Positions 50,139-58,997 of a stretch of 64,000 nucleotides of DNA are shown in pieces. Made by a program: the position numbers and the translations under genes. Positions within the stretch are counted from its first letter, which is position 1, and each line of letters starts with the position of its first letter. Location of the stretch: NCBI GenBank assembly GCA_035347995.1, contig DAOPQD010000006.1, positions 1-64,000 of the forward strand, written 5' to 3'. The stretch is from JAAZNO01 sp012798275 (lineage in GTDB: Bacteria > Chloroflexota > Anaerolineae > B4-G1 > SLSP01). The notes under the pieces were generated by a model. The model was not told the origin of the DNA, made no database searches, and saw nothing but the letters and a program-made list of their open reading frames with translations.

Positions 50139-51647
50139 TCAGGTGGAATTTCGCAGCACCAGCGGCAGGTAAAGCCAGGAGGAAACTTCGCGATATTCGT
50201 AGGCGCCGATGTCGGGGCGCGCATTGCGGGGATGGTTCTCCAGGTCCACAGTCGGGGCGCCCTCAGCGCTGCCGGCGTTGATCGCCGGGCTGCCCGTCTG
50301 CAGGTGATAGTCGCCCGTCTCGCCCCAGGCCGGGCGCACGAAGCGCGGGTCGCCGCAGGCGTTCCCCTCGCCCAGGGAGGCGATGTTTTCACAGGTGAAG
50401 GCCGTCTCGCCGTGGGTCAGGAGGGTCGTGTTCTGTGGCAGGTAGAAGAGGTTGTGGTCGGCCATCACGGTGCTCGCTGGGTTGATGTAGAGGGGACAGT
50501 CGGACCCGCGCCCGCTGAAGACCGTGTTGCGCAGCGTCAGCTGCACCGGCACGGGATTGTCGTACTGCACGTACAGGAGATAGTTCTGCCCCACGTAGTC
50601 ATCCACGGTGACGTTGACGATCTCGAAATGGGCGTTCGCTTGCTCCACCTGGTCAATGACGATGGCGGCCCAGGGCGTCGTTTCGGCGTTGCCGTCGCCG
50701 CGGCCATAGATGAGGGTGTTCTCCACACGGCTGCCGTCGGCCCAGACCTTCACCCCATCGCAGGAGTTGTTGGCGACAACGCAACGGCGGATGGTGGTGT
50801 TGGCGGCCTTGGAGTCCAGCCCGTCGCCGTAGTTGTGCTCGGCGACGGTGTCTTCAATCAGGATGGGGCCCTGGGCCGGCTCGATGCCGAAACCGTCGGG
50901 GCGGTCGTAGGGGCGGGTGGAGCCGTCGCCGCCCTGATAATAGTGGCCGCTCCAGGAAAGGGAGCAGCCGCGGATGGTGACGTTGCGCCAGCCGCCGTGC
51001 TCCCCCGCCGGCCCGCCCAACGCGCCGAAGCCGGCGTACTCGATGCGACAGTTGAGGATTTGCAGGTCGTCCACATCCTGGATGTTCATCCCGAATTCAT
51101 CCACATGGTGGATGGTGAGGTCTTGCAGAACGATGTGGGCAGAGGGCGCGCCCAGGATTTCTACCCCCTCGCGGAACCACAGCGCCTCGCCGGTAGCCTG
51201 ATCGTCGTGGGTGATCTCCAGGTTCTGGATGCGGACGTACTGGATGCCGGACAGGTTGATGGCGGTGAGCAGGTTATCGCGCCCGGCCAGGACGGGGCGG
51301 TGGCCCTCCTCGCCCTGGATGGTGATCCAGGCGGAGGCAGTGCCGGAGGGCGGGGTGAGGATGTCGGCGTCGTACTCGCTCAAGGTGTAACGCCCGTCGA
51401 GGATGATGAGCGTATCGCCGGGGGCCAGTTGGCGGGAGCCGTAGCCGGGGGTGGCCCAGGGCTGCTCGCGGCTGCCGGGATGGGCGTTGTCGCCGTTCGG
51501 AGCGACGTAGAACGTGTGGCCACCGGTCACGACGGTCGCCTCCTCAGGCGTCGGCGGCGAGGCAGCGGTCGGTGCGGGCGGAGTGGAGAAGGTGCAGGCA
51601 AGGAGCAGGGGGAGGGTCAGAGCCGCGAAAAAACATCGAATTCGCAT
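50139..51647 (-). CDS. Right-handed parallel beta-helix lipoprotein with C-terminal YLPLVLRN tail
   Basis: The 502-residue precursor has a lipoprotein signal (lipobox LLAC) and a Pro/Thr-rich linker, then YVAPNGDNAHPGSREQPW typical of PL/GH beta-helix proteins, and a long series of PbH1-type turns (TIHHVDEFGMNIQD, TVAEHNYGDGLDSK, VVANNSCDGVKVW). The end, PDIGAYEYREVSSWLYLPLVLRNST, combines the DIGA.E motif of beta-helix proteins with a YLPLVLRN tail shared with two neighbours. It could be a polysaccharide lyase/hydrolase or an adhesin; no catalytic site was identified. ATG at 51647 follows GGAGG. Surface location is likely. Confidence 0.82.
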   Translation of the reverse strand: MRIRCFFAALTLPLLLACTFSTPPAPTAASPPTPEEATVVTGGHTFYVAPNGDNAHPGSREQPWATPGYGSRQLAPGDTLIILDGRYTLSEYDADILTPPSGTASAWITIQGEEGHRPVLAGRDNLLTAINLSGIQYVRIQNLEITHDDQATGEALWFREGVEILGAPSAHIVLQDLTIHHVDEFGMNIQDVDDLQILNCRIEYAGFGALGGPAGEHGGWRNVTIRGCSLSWSGHYYQGGDGSTRPYDRPDGFGIEPAQGPILIEDTVAEHNYGDGLDSKAANTTIRRCVVANNSCDGVKVWADGSRVENTLIYGRGDGNAETTPWAAIVIDQVEQANAHFEIVNVTVDDYVGQNYLLYVQYDNPVPVQLTLRNTVFSGRGSDCPLYINPASTVMADHNLFYLPQNTTLLTHGETAFTCENIASLGEGNACGDPRFVRPAWGETGDYHLQTGSPAINAGSAEGAPTVDLENHPRNARPDIGAYEYREVSSWLYLPLVLRNST

Positions 51648-51705
51648 GAGGGCCTCCTCGAAAATCAGCAAATCGGCAAATCTCAAAATTACTTGCGTGG
51701 CAAAT

Positions 51706-51920
51706 GTAACGCGAACTTCAGGCCGCTCTCAGGCCGTCCCGAATGAATTCCGGGTCTGCCATGTGAGGCCCGCTGAAGCAGGCTTCCAAACAACGCGCTT
51801 CAGCGCGGTTGGCTCGTGTCGGGCTGAGGATGGAATCCCCAGCCGCCCCGTGAGCCGTCGCTGTCGCTGCTCACGACGCACATTTTCATGCTTGCGGGGT
51901 GTGCGCCCGCACATGGCGTC
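51706..51920. repeat. REP-like mosaic repeat upstream of the beta-helix lipoprotein gene
   Basis: GTAACGCGAACTTC, GAATGAATTCCGGGTCTGC, GCTGAAGC and AACAACGCGCTTCAGCGC, then GGATGGAATCCCCAGCC and a copy of the element at 1-75 (51867-51920). The first 110 bp matches 55892-55987, which lies at the same distance (58 and 65 bp) from the start of the other beta-helix gene. Confidence 0.8.
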
Positions 51921-51923
51921 ACC

Positions 51924-51962
51924 TGCCCTCATCCCTCCTCTGCAAAAGGAGGGATGAGGGCA
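51924..51962. terminator. 16-bp perfect hairpin after the small secreted protein gene
   Basis: TGCCCTCATCCCTCCT pairs with AGGAGGGATGAGGGCA over a 7-nt loop, 20 bp after the minus-strand stop. It has no T-run, so it may be an RNA-stabilising or REP-like structure rather than a terminator. Confidence 0.4.
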
Positions 51963-51982
51963 CAAAAGGGGGGAAGACCAGG

Positions 51983-52255
51983 TCAATAGTTTCTCAACAC
52001 CAGCGGCAGGTAGACGCCGTATCCGCCGCCGCACCAATAGCCCAGGCAGCCCTTATAGGTCGTGCTGAAGCCACTGCCGATGGCCGTCTGACCGACGGTG
52101 AAGTTGACGGCATAGTGAGCCGAACTGGCCGCTCCCCCGCTGCCGGTCAGCGGGGTGAACCAGTCCAGGCGGTAGTTGGGGGAAGACATCGCCAGGGCGC
52201 GGCCGGCCAGGAGGAACAGGACAGCCAGAGTCAGCAGAATTGCTATCCGTTTCAT
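51983..52255 (-). CDS. Small secreted protein with C-terminal YLPLVLRNY
   Basis: The 90-residue precursor has a signal peptide (MKRIAILLTLAVLFLLAGRALA) and a mature part of about 68 residues with SSPNYRLDWFTPLTGSGG, Gly-rich turns and two Cys, then the tail GVYLPLVLRNY. The sequence SPNYRLDW...SGG..SS..Y..N.TVGQ..IG.. resembles a beta-sandwich strand pattern seen in short Chloroflexota secreted proteins. Function unknown. It lies 15 nt after the stop of the gene at 52271-53368, so they form an operon. Confidence 0.8.
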   Translation of the reverse strand: MKRIAILLTLAVLFLLAGRALAMSSPNYRLDWFTPLTGSGGAASSAHYAVNFTVGQTAIGSGFSTTYKGCLGYWCGGGYGVYLPLVLRNY

Positions 52256-52270
52256 GGCCCACCTCCTATG

Positions 52271-53368
52271 TCACTCCACCAAGCGCACAAACATGTGCCC
52301 CAGGCGAATCTCATTGGCAGAGCCATCGCCCTCAAAATGCAATGAAAAGCGCGCGAAGAGTGGTCCATAAATGTCGACGGGCGAGGCAGCTGTACACGTC
52401 TGGCAGGTCCAGGTTGTGCTGGATACGTCGGTAGTGAAACTGCAGAGGCGTTGGTTTGTGCCATTAGTTCTTACATATTCAACATCAACCTGGGTGATTT
52501 TATCGTCAAGGTGTGTGTCAGCCATAGAATAACAGAAGTGGAATTCCGAGAACTTGACGCGCGTGCCAAACAGGTAGGCTACTACATCCACCGGCAGGAG
52601 GGCTGTGCAGTCATCTGCCCCCGCGGAATAAAGCGCAACCCACCCGAATTGAGTAGAATGGACAATCTTCAAATCGCCGTCGCCGCTTGCATCTCCTGGC
52701 ACAATGTTCAGAGGGCTGACGTTCCAGTCTGTGTCGGCGGTGCTCTTGATGACGCCGGTGCCGCTGGCCATCAGGGACACGCCGGTGGTGCTATGACCGT
52801 GTACCCCACTCCCAGCCTCGCTCCAACCGCGCACTCCTTCACCGCTAAGACTGTACCCGTATACCCCTCTGCCACTGCCATTGTTTTGCACAACCAGAAG
52901 TGTGCCGGAACTATTATCTATGATATTCGCCCCCGGCTTCAGGCTGAAGGCGTATGGCACGGGATAGATAGGCTGGCGGGGGCTCATTTCTGTGTCGGTT
53001 CCCACCTGGACACCCAGGTAAAGCTGCTGACCATTAACCACGGAGGACGAGCAGGGGATAGAGGTGGAAAACAGCCCGTTGCTCACCTGCAGGGATGGCG
53101 GCGTGACCTGACATAGGATGCTACCTCCTGATCCGGTTTCGTATATGCGCAGGGAGACGTTGTTAAAAGTCCCGTTGAGCGGGTTGCCGCTGGCGTCTGT
53201 CAGCCGGCCCTGGATGGGGATATAAGAGCCCACGGCGGCGATCCCCACTTCGCCTTCCGGTTGCACCTCTCCCTCCGGCGGGGGGGCCTGCGCCTGGCTC
53301 AGGCCGGCGGTCAGGGTCATGCTCAGCAGCGCGACCAGAATGCCGATAAAGAACCGTTGCCGTTTCAT
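52271..53368 (-). CDS. Secreted protein with GVYG-type repeats
   Basis: The 365-residue precursor has a signal peptide (MKRQRFFIGILVALLSMTLTAGLSQA), a Pro/Glu-rich stretch, then a beta-rich N-terminal region (SYIPIQGRLTDASGNPLNG, QPIYPVPYAFSLKPGA) like the domain that precedes tail-fibre-type repeats in many bacteria. Next come GVYGYSLSGEGVRGWS and GSGVHGHSTTG, and a C-terminal domain of about 150 residues with several Cys. ATG at 53368 follows GGAGGTG; an in-frame upstream ATG lacks one. No YLPLVLRN tail. Surface display is likely, function unknown. Confidence 0.75.
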   Translation of the reverse strand: MKRQRFFIGILVALLSMTLTAGLSQAQAPPPEGEVQPEGEVGIAAVGSYIPIQGRLTDASGNPLNGTFNNVSLRIYETGSGGSILCQVTPPSLQVSNGLFSTSIPCSSSVVNGQQLYLGVQVGTDTEMSPRQPIYPVPYAFSLKPGANIIDNSSGTLLVVQNNGSGRGVYGYSLSGEGVRGWSEAGSGVHGHSTTGVSLMASGTGVIKSTADTDWNVSPLNIVPGDASGDGDLKIVHSTQFGWVALYSAGADDCTALLPVDVVAYLFGTRVKFSEFHFCYSMADTHLDDKITQVDVEYVRTNGTNQRLCSFTTDVSSTTWTCQTCTAASPVDIYGPLFARFSLHFEGDGSANEIRLGHMFVRLVE

Positions 53369-53642
53369 TCTGCACCTCCATATCTGAGTTTTGGATAGAA
53401 TGGTTTGGAAAACGTATTCTAGTTTCACCGCACACCTCCTGAAGATTCTTCACTACGAAGGATATCAAGGGCAAAAGAACTCACCTTCCCATCTGCACCC
53501 CCTTTTTCCACCACAAGGGACAGAGTTTTTCCCCTTCGCCCTGCTATCCCTGATACACATTCTGGTCCCGCTGCGTTTGTACCAGGAGGGGGCAGGGGGG
53601 AAATCCGCGCCAACCCGCGCCCCTGCTCCCCATCTCCTTTGC

Positions 53643-55826
53643 TCAGTAGTTCCGTAACACCAGCGGCAGGTACAGGTAGACGAATCTCCCCTCGTCCGCC
53701 CCGACGTCGGGTGACGGGCCGATAGGCCGGGGGTCGCCGTCTATGTCCCGCCTGACCCAGGTCAGCAGCAGGGCGTGGTCAGCGGCGTTGGAGCCGAACC
53801 GGAGATGATAGTCGGGCAACAGCCTCGCCGGGCCGGACACTTCGTTCGTGCTGGTGACCCCCGGGCTGTAGTTGCTTTCGTTGCCCTCGAACAACGTATA
53901 ATCGGCCGTGACCGTGCTGGTAGGCGACGCAGTGTTGGTGATGCCCACCGTCTGACTCACGATGAGGTTGTTGTACAGGAGCACCTTGCTATTGCCGCCG
54001 ACATACACTCCGACCCCATCGCCGCTCAGGTTGGCGACGAGGGTGTTGTGCGCCATTCGCCCTCTGATGAGCCCACTGTTGACAATCGCCACGCCGCTGC
54101 CGGTGGCGCTGACCGCGTTGCGCGCGATGATGTTGTTGGTCAGCGTGAAGACGTGGCACGAAGCTACCCGCACCCCGCCACCGTTGCCAGTTGTGGCGCC
54201 GCTGGCCTGATTATCCAGGATGGTGTTGCCTTCCAGCCACGGCCTGGCGCCCGAGAGCGCAAAGCCGCCGCCGAAACCTGTGCCCCCGTAACTGGTGGTG
54301 TTGCTGAGGACCTCGTTGCCGACGAAGCGGGGCGTGCCTCCCCGGACATCGACCCCGCCTCCTGCGCCCCAGCCCTCAGGAGCAGAGTTGGCGACGTTCT
54401 GGGCGATGCGGTTATCCTGAACCAGGACCACGCTCCTCGAGATCGCCATCCCGCCGCCCCAGCCCCAGCCGCCCCCCGCGCCCAGCACGGCCATGTTGTC
54501 GGTGATGATGTTCTCCTCGAGCAATCCGCCCCCGCCGTTGACGTAGAAGCCGCCGCCGTAGCCGGGGGTCTTGGACGAGGCGATATTATCGAACACCCGA
54601 TTAGCCATCACCGTGGCGTAGCAGTCGTCCAGATAGAGGCCGCCGCCGTTGCCGTCAGCGACGTAACTGGCGCGGTTGTCATCGGCCACCACGTTCCCGC
54701 TCACCTCCGCTGCGGCAGATAGGTTGTGCAGATACATCCCCCCACCCAGGCCGCGTTGGTCCAGCAAGGTGGCGACGTTGCCATAGACCCGGTTGTCGCG
54801 GATGACGGCCAGCGGGCCGTCGAAGAAAATGCCGCCGCCGCGGCTGAAGAGTCCCGGATCGGCCGTACCCTTGAGAGCGACATTGCCCTGGATCAGGTTG
54901 CGCTCTATCGTCACCGCCCTGTCCGAGTCTACGAAGATGCCGCCGCCGTGGGCCATCATATCTTGGCCGGCGACGTTGCGCAGGAGGCGATTGTCGGCAA
55001 GGACAGGGCTGCCGCCGATCACGGCGATCCCGCCGCCGTTGCCCGCCGAGTGACCGGCGCGGTTGGTCTGGAGGGTATTGGAGAGCACCTGGGGGGAAGC
55101 ATTCTCCAGATAGATGCCGCCTCCCCACCCCACGTTGCCGTCGTCGGCCACGTTGTTGGCGATGAGGTTGTTGCTGATGACGGCAGTGGCCGGAGCGTTG
55201 ACCAGGTAGAGGCCCCCGCCGCGCCCATAGCCGGTGCAGGCTGCCGTCATGCAACCGTAGTTGCCGGTGATGATGTTATTGGCGATGAGGGGGGCCGCAT
55301 TCCGCGCCGCGATGCCGCCGCCGTGGTTGGGGCCGTCCGCCGCGCCGCCCGCATTGCCGCCGGTGATGGTGAAACAGTCAATCGTGGGACTGGACTTGGT
55401 GATGCTGATGACCCGTGAGGTTCCGCTCCCGTCTAGAACCACGTTCTCCGGGTTACAGGCGGTGGGGGCCCAGACCCAATCTGTTCCCACAGGGTTGGGA
55501 TGAGCCTGCCACGCGCCATCCAACGTGACTGTCTTGGTGACGACGATGGGCCCATAAAAGGCGGAGGGCCCGGCGATGTCATCCCGGTCGGCCACACAGA
55601 TCGTCTCGCCGGCCGATGCCCACTTCAGGGCGTACTGGATGGATTTACACGGGTTATTGGGGTTGCTGCAGGTATTTTCAGGGCTGTTGTTGCCGCCGTT
55701 GACCACATAGCGGTTGCACGGCACGGCAGCCTGCGCCTGGATAACGGGGCCCTTCAACGCGAGCACCAACAGGAGCGCCAGTCCCAGGCCAATTCCGATA
55801 GCTACCAGTAAACGTAGGGTACGCAT
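53643..55826 (-). CDS. Secreted right-handed parallel beta-helix protein with C-terminal YLPLVLRNY tail
   Basis: The 727-residue precursor has a signal peptide (cleavage near QAQAA), CNRYVVNGGNNSPENTC, CKSIQYALKWASAGETICV and then about 20 beta-helix turns of the form LIANNIITGN, GGGIYLENASPQVLSNTL, GNGGGIAVIGGSPVL. This is the architecture of chlamydial Pmp-like and pectate-lyase-like beta-helices. The end is VGADEGRFVYLYLPLVLRNY. No catalytic residues were identified. ATG at 55826 follows AGGAGG. A repeat at 55892-55987 lies upstream. It is probably a surface-exposed adhesin or glycan-binding protein. Confidence 0.82.
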   Translation of the reverse strand: MRTLRLLVAIGIGLGLALLLVLALKGPVIQAQAAVPCNRYVVNGGNNSPENTCSNPNNPCKSIQYALKWASAGETICVADRDDIAGPSAFYGPIVVTKTVTLDGAWQAHPNPVGTDWVWAPTACNPENVVLDGSGTSRVISITKSSPTIDCFTITGGNAGGAADGPNHGGGIAARNAAPLIANNIITGNYGCMTAACTGYGRGGGLYLVNAPATAVISNNLIANNVADDGNVGWGGGIYLENASPQVLSNTLQTNRAGHSAGNGGGIAVIGGSPVLADNRLLRNVAGQDMMAHGGGIFVDSDRAVTIERNLIQGNVALKGTADPGLFSRGGGIFFDGPLAVIRDNRVYGNVATLLDQRGLGGGMYLHNLSAAAEVSGNVVADDNRASYVADGNGGGLYLDDCYATVMANRVFDNIASSKTPGYGGGFYVNGGGGLLEENIITDNMAVLGAGGGWGWGGGMAISRSVVLVQDNRIAQNVANSAPEGWGAGGGVDVRGGTPRFVGNEVLSNTTSYGGTGFGGGFALSGARPWLEGNTILDNQASGATTGNGGGVRVASCHVFTLTNNIIARNAVSATGSGVAIVNSGLIRGRMAHNTLVANLSGDGVGVYVGGNSKVLLYNNLIVSQTVGITNTASPTSTVTADYTLFEGNESNYSPGVTSTNEVSGPARLLPDYHLRFGSNAADHALLLTWVRRDIDGDPRPIGPSPDVGADEGRFVYLYLPLVLRNY

Positions 55827-55891
55827 CTTGTCCTCCTCTTCTAAAATAAAAATGGCTCACAGAGAAACACGGATTTCACGGATCAGAAAAG

Positions 55892-55987
55892 GTAATGCAA
55901 ACTTCCGGCTGCTCTCAAGCCGCCCCGGAATGAATTCCGGGTCTGCTACGTCAAGCGCGCTGAAGCGGACTCCTCAAACAATACGCT
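55892..55987. repeat. REP-like repeat upstream of the large beta-helix gene
   Basis: GTAATGCAAACTTCC, GAATGAATTCCGGGTCTGC and GCGCTGAAGCGGAC match the first part of 51706-51920. Confidence 0.75.
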
Positions 55988-56053
55988 CTTTGGTAGATTG
56001 CAGGTCAGTGAGGGGGGCACAATCCGACAGCTACATCGGTGGATACGGGGTGG

Positions 56054-56218
56054 CTGGATGCTGGATACTGGATGCTGGATACTGGATACTGGATGCTGGA
56101 TGCTGGATGCTGGATACTGGATGCTGGATGCTGGATACTGGATGCTGGATACTGGATGCTGGATGCTGGATGCTGGATACTGGATGCTGGATGCTGGAGG
56201 CTGGAGGCTGGATACTGG
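56054..56218. repeat. 7-bp minisatellite, about 23 units
   Basis: Units of CTGGATG and CTGGATA alternate over about 165 bp in the 612-bp stretch between the beta-helix gene and the nucleoside phosphorylase gene. Both strands are open in several frames because 7 bp cycles the frame, but this gives only low-complexity Trp/Leu/Asp or Ser/Ile/His peptides. The rest of the intergenic stretch holds 'CATTACCCATCACC'-type repeat sequence. Confidence 0.95.
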
Positions 56219-56438
56219 CCGTCACTCATTACCCATCACCTATCACTCCCTCCCCCATTACCATCTGCGGTGAGTCCTGGCACAATTTCATTATAGCACG
56301 CTTTTTTAGCTGGCGCGCATAGAATTTCCTGGCGAGTGCCGCGGCCGCGAGCCTGAGAGCGCCAGGAAACGGCCTCCGCGCGCCGCAACGGCCTCAAGGA
56401 TGGAGTTGCCTCATCGCGCTGGCGGGGTGAACGCTTCC

Positions 56439-57227
56439 TCACAAATCGGCTTCTATGCCCTGGGTAATGCAGGCGACAAGACGCAATAATTTATCCATGA
56501 TGTGCTCTGCATGAATATTCCCTTCATGTTTTGCCTGGCTCAGGCGGTCCGATACCACACTTACCCAGCTGCATTTCAGCCCCAGCCTCCTTCCGACTGT
56601 AAAAAAGGCTGATGATTCCATCTCGATCGTGAGGACTCCCAAGTCCCGCAGACGCTCGATCAGATGCGCTTCTTCCCGATACAGAGCCTCCGTCCCAAAT
56701 GAAAGTCCTATGGTATGGGCCTCATTTTGTTGCGTCAGGTGGCGGTGAAGCAGCGCCGTCAAGCCGAAATCGGCGACGGCTGGATATTCGATCGGCGCGT
56801 AGTATCTCGAGACGCCGTCGCCTCGGATAGCCCCTTCGAGCAGGATCGTATCTCCGATCTGGAGAGTGTCTTGGAGCGCGCCTCCCAACCCCAGCCCAAT
56901 CACATACTGGATTCCGCAAGCGGCTAATTGCTCCAACGAGTTGGCAATTCTTGCCCCGCCATACGACGGAAAATGAATTGCAAAACGCTTTCCGCTCTTG
57001 GTGACACACCGCTGCACCGGCGTGGTGCTGTAGGGCCACTTAAAGGCCGGGTCAATTTGGGGAAGCGTTTCGACTACCTGCCGAAAGAGACCAGAACTGA
57101 AGAGGACTAAACACGTCTTCCCAAGGTCCGCATTTTCTGGATCAAAGCCATGATAGAGGAAATCCTCTCGAGGGGTGACATAGCAGGCATCGCCAGTCCA
57201 AATATCATCACAAAAGATTGAGTCCAT
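56439..57227 (-). CDS. Nucleoside phosphorylase (uridine/purine nucleoside phosphorylase family)
   Basis: The 262-residue protein has the PNP_UDP_1 features: VIGLGLGGALQDTLQIGDTILLEGAIRGDGVSRYY (phosphate and base site), and TIEMESSAFFTVGRRLG with the EMExxA ribose-binding motif, followed by VVSDR. It phosphorolyses nucleosides to base and ribose 1-phosphate; uridine is likely by similarity but not certain. The composition is richer in A and T than its neighbours, and a truncated HIT gene lies directly upstream, so the two may have arrived together. The ATG has a moderate AAGGG element at about -13. Confidence 0.85.
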   Translation of the reverse strand: MDSIFCDDIWTGDACYVTPREDFLYHGFDPENADLGKTCLVLFSSGLFRQVVETLPQIDPAFKWPYSTTPVQRCVTKSGKRFAIHFPSYGGARIANSLEQLAACGIQYVIGLGLGGALQDTLQIGDTILLEGAIRGDGVSRYYAPIEYPAVADFGLTALLHRHLTQQNEAHTIGLSFGTEALYREEAHLIERLRDLGVLTIEMESSAFFTVGRRLGLKCSWVSVVSDRLSQAKHEGNIHAEHIMDKLLRLVACITQGIEADL

Positions 57228-57294
57228 ATTTCATTCCCTTCAGGGAGACGCTGTTGTCTACAGCAGCCGCAGTGTGAAAAGCGCGCACGGCGCA

Positions 57295-57609
57295 TCATGC
57301 TGACGTGATTCTTCCACGGCTTGGTGGAGAGGCCATTTTGTTTCGCAGGGCTTCACAGAAAGCGCTGATTTCATCCGGCGGGACCGCCTCACTCTCTGAA
57401 ACTTTAATCAGGGCAAAACTTTTGCTACCCTTTAAGTCGTTCGTCAGACCTTGCGGTTTGGCGAAAACATGAAAATGAATGTGATGGAAATGCTCTGCCT
57501 CCGCAAAACAAGAGACATATTCTTTTTCACATTCTCTCCTCCCTTGCTGGACAAGATGAACGCATCGGAAATGAGAAAACGCTGCTGTGACAGGGGAAAT
57601 TAAATTTAT
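57295..57609 (-). pseudogene. 5'-truncated HIT-family protein gene
   Basis: On the minus strand a frame of 104 codons between two stops, without any start codon in its first three quarters, encodes EYVSCFAEAEHFHHIHFHVFAKP, which contains the histidine triad (HIHFHV), then SFALIKVSESEAVPPDEI. Intact relatives have 140-150 residues; the N-terminal third (nucleotide-binding strand region) is missing and a stop codon lies just upstream at 57610-57612. HIT proteins hydrolyse nucleoside phosphoramidates or dinucleotides. It precedes the nucleoside phosphorylase gene on the same strand. Confidence 0.65.
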
Positions 57610-57725
57610 TTACCATGGGGCGCGCAGAGATTCTTTACAAGATGCCCCCTTGCGGATGACCTGCTGCTCGCGCGGTCAGCTGCAGGGGGCATCCGTCCGT
57701 CAGCCTGCCTGGCTATGACAGGGGC

Positions 57726-58829
57726 TTATCCCTTCGCTGGCAGCGTCGTGACGCGCTCCCCCCGAATGTAAGCCTCCAGGTTCTCGCGCGCCTCGTCGTC
57801 GGTGAATTGCACCGGTGGTGATTTCATGAAATAGGCCGAAGGTTCCACGATCGCGCCGCTCAAGCCGCGATCCAGCGCCAGTTTTGCCGTGCGGATGGCA
57901 TCAATGATGACGCCGGCACTGTTGGGGCTGTCCCACACCTCCAGTTTGACCTCCAGGTTGAGCGGGACATTGCCGAAAGTCGTGCCTTCCATGCGGATGT
58001 GGCACCATTTACGATCCTGCAGCCACGGCACGTGATCGCTGGGCCCCACATGAATGTTCTCCGCGCCCAGATCGTAGGGAATCTGGCTGGTGACGGCGTT
58101 GGTCTTGGAGATCTTCTTTGATTCCAGCCGTTCGCGCTCTAGCATGTTGAGGAAGTCGGTGTTGCCGCCGAAGTTGAGCTGATAAGTGCGGTCAATCTGC
58201 ACGCCGCGATCCACGAAGAGCCGCGTGAGCACCCGATGCAGGATCGTCGCGCCCAGCTGGCTTTTCACATCGTCGCCGATGACAGGCAAGCCCCGCTCGG
58301 CGAACCGCCGCTGCCAGTACCCCTCGCGCGCGATAAAGACCGGAATGCCATTGACAAAAGCGCAACCGGCGTCCAGAATTTGCTCCACGTACCACTTGGT
58401 CGCCATCTCGCTGCCCACCGGCAGGAAGTTGACCACCACCTCGGTCCGGGTATCCTGCAAAATGCCGCGAATGTCGGCCGTAGGGCCGGGCGCTTTCTGG
58501 ATGACCTGGGACAGATACTTGCCCAGGCTGTCGTGCGTCATGCCTCGATACACCGGGACGTTGAGGTACGGCACCTCGGCGAACCGGTAAGTGTTGTTCG
58601 GCGGGGCGAAAATCGCCTCGGACAGATCCTTGCCTACCTTGTTCACGTCAATGTCGAAAGCCGCCGTAAATTCGATGTCCCGCACGTGATAGGGGCCGAG
58701 GCGAGCGTGCATCAATCCCGGAATAAAGGCATCTTCCGGCGCGTTCTGATAGAAGTGAACCCCTTGCACCAGCGCTGAAGCGCAATTGCCAATGCCGATG
58801 ACCGCAACCCGGATTTTCCGTTCACTCAT
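57726..58829 (-). CDS. ino1: Myo-inositol-1-phosphate synthase
   Basis: The 367-residue NAD-dependent enzyme makes inositol 1-phosphate from glucose 6-phosphate. It has the Rossmann motif VIGIGNCASALVQG, FDIDVNKVGKDL, NFLPVGSEMATKWY, VNGIPVFI and the catalytic-domain segment GDDVKSQLGATI with QLNFGGNTDFLNM. The short length fits the bacterial/archaeal type rather than the 500-residue eukaryotic type. AAGGAG precedes the ATG. The strong promoter at 58948-58975 drives it. Inositol could serve phosphatidylinositol-type lipids or compatible solutes of thermophiles; neither pathway is complete in the window. Confidence 0.95.
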   Translation of the reverse strand: MSERKIRVAVIGIGNCASALVQGVHFYQNAPEDAFIPGLMHARLGPYHVRDIEFTAAFDIDVNKVGKDLSEAIFAPPNNTYRFAEVPYLNVPVYRGMTHDSLGKYLSQVIQKAPGPTADIRGILQDTRTEVVVNFLPVGSEMATKWYVEQILDAGCAFVNGIPVFIAREGYWQRRFAERGLPVIGDDVKSQLGATILHRVLTRLFVDRGVQIDRTYQLNFGGNTDFLNMLERERLESKKISKTNAVTSQIPYDLGAENIHVGPSDHVPWLQDRKWCHIRMEGTTFGNVPLNLEVKLEVWDSPNSAGVIIDAIRTAKLALDRGLSGAIVEPSAYFMKSPPVQFTDDEARENLEAYIRGERVTTLPAKG

Positions 58830-58947
58830 GTCCTATTGATCTCCTTGAAAAAATGACTTGACTTGTAATCCGACGCTCGTTGCCTTTGGGGGAGCAAGCC
58901 GTCGGTGAGACTCCCTGGTGGGGACCCGCTGGGGATGGCCCACGAGG

Positions 58948-58975
58948 ACTATAGCACGGTTCGTAACGCTGTCAA
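58948..58975 (-). promoter_or_regulatory. Consensus promoter for ino1
   Basis: On the minus strand a perfect TTGACA (58970-58975), a 16-bp spacer and TATAGT (58948-58953), about 120 bp before the start codon. Confidence 0.8.
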
Positions 58976-58997
58976 GAAATCGCCCAGCAGCAAGGCA

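Noticed and set aside
55714..56322. Open frames through the 7-bp minisatellite
   Set aside because: They encode only repeats such as WMLDAGYW; a 7-bp unit opens all frames. There is no ribosome-binding site and no family.
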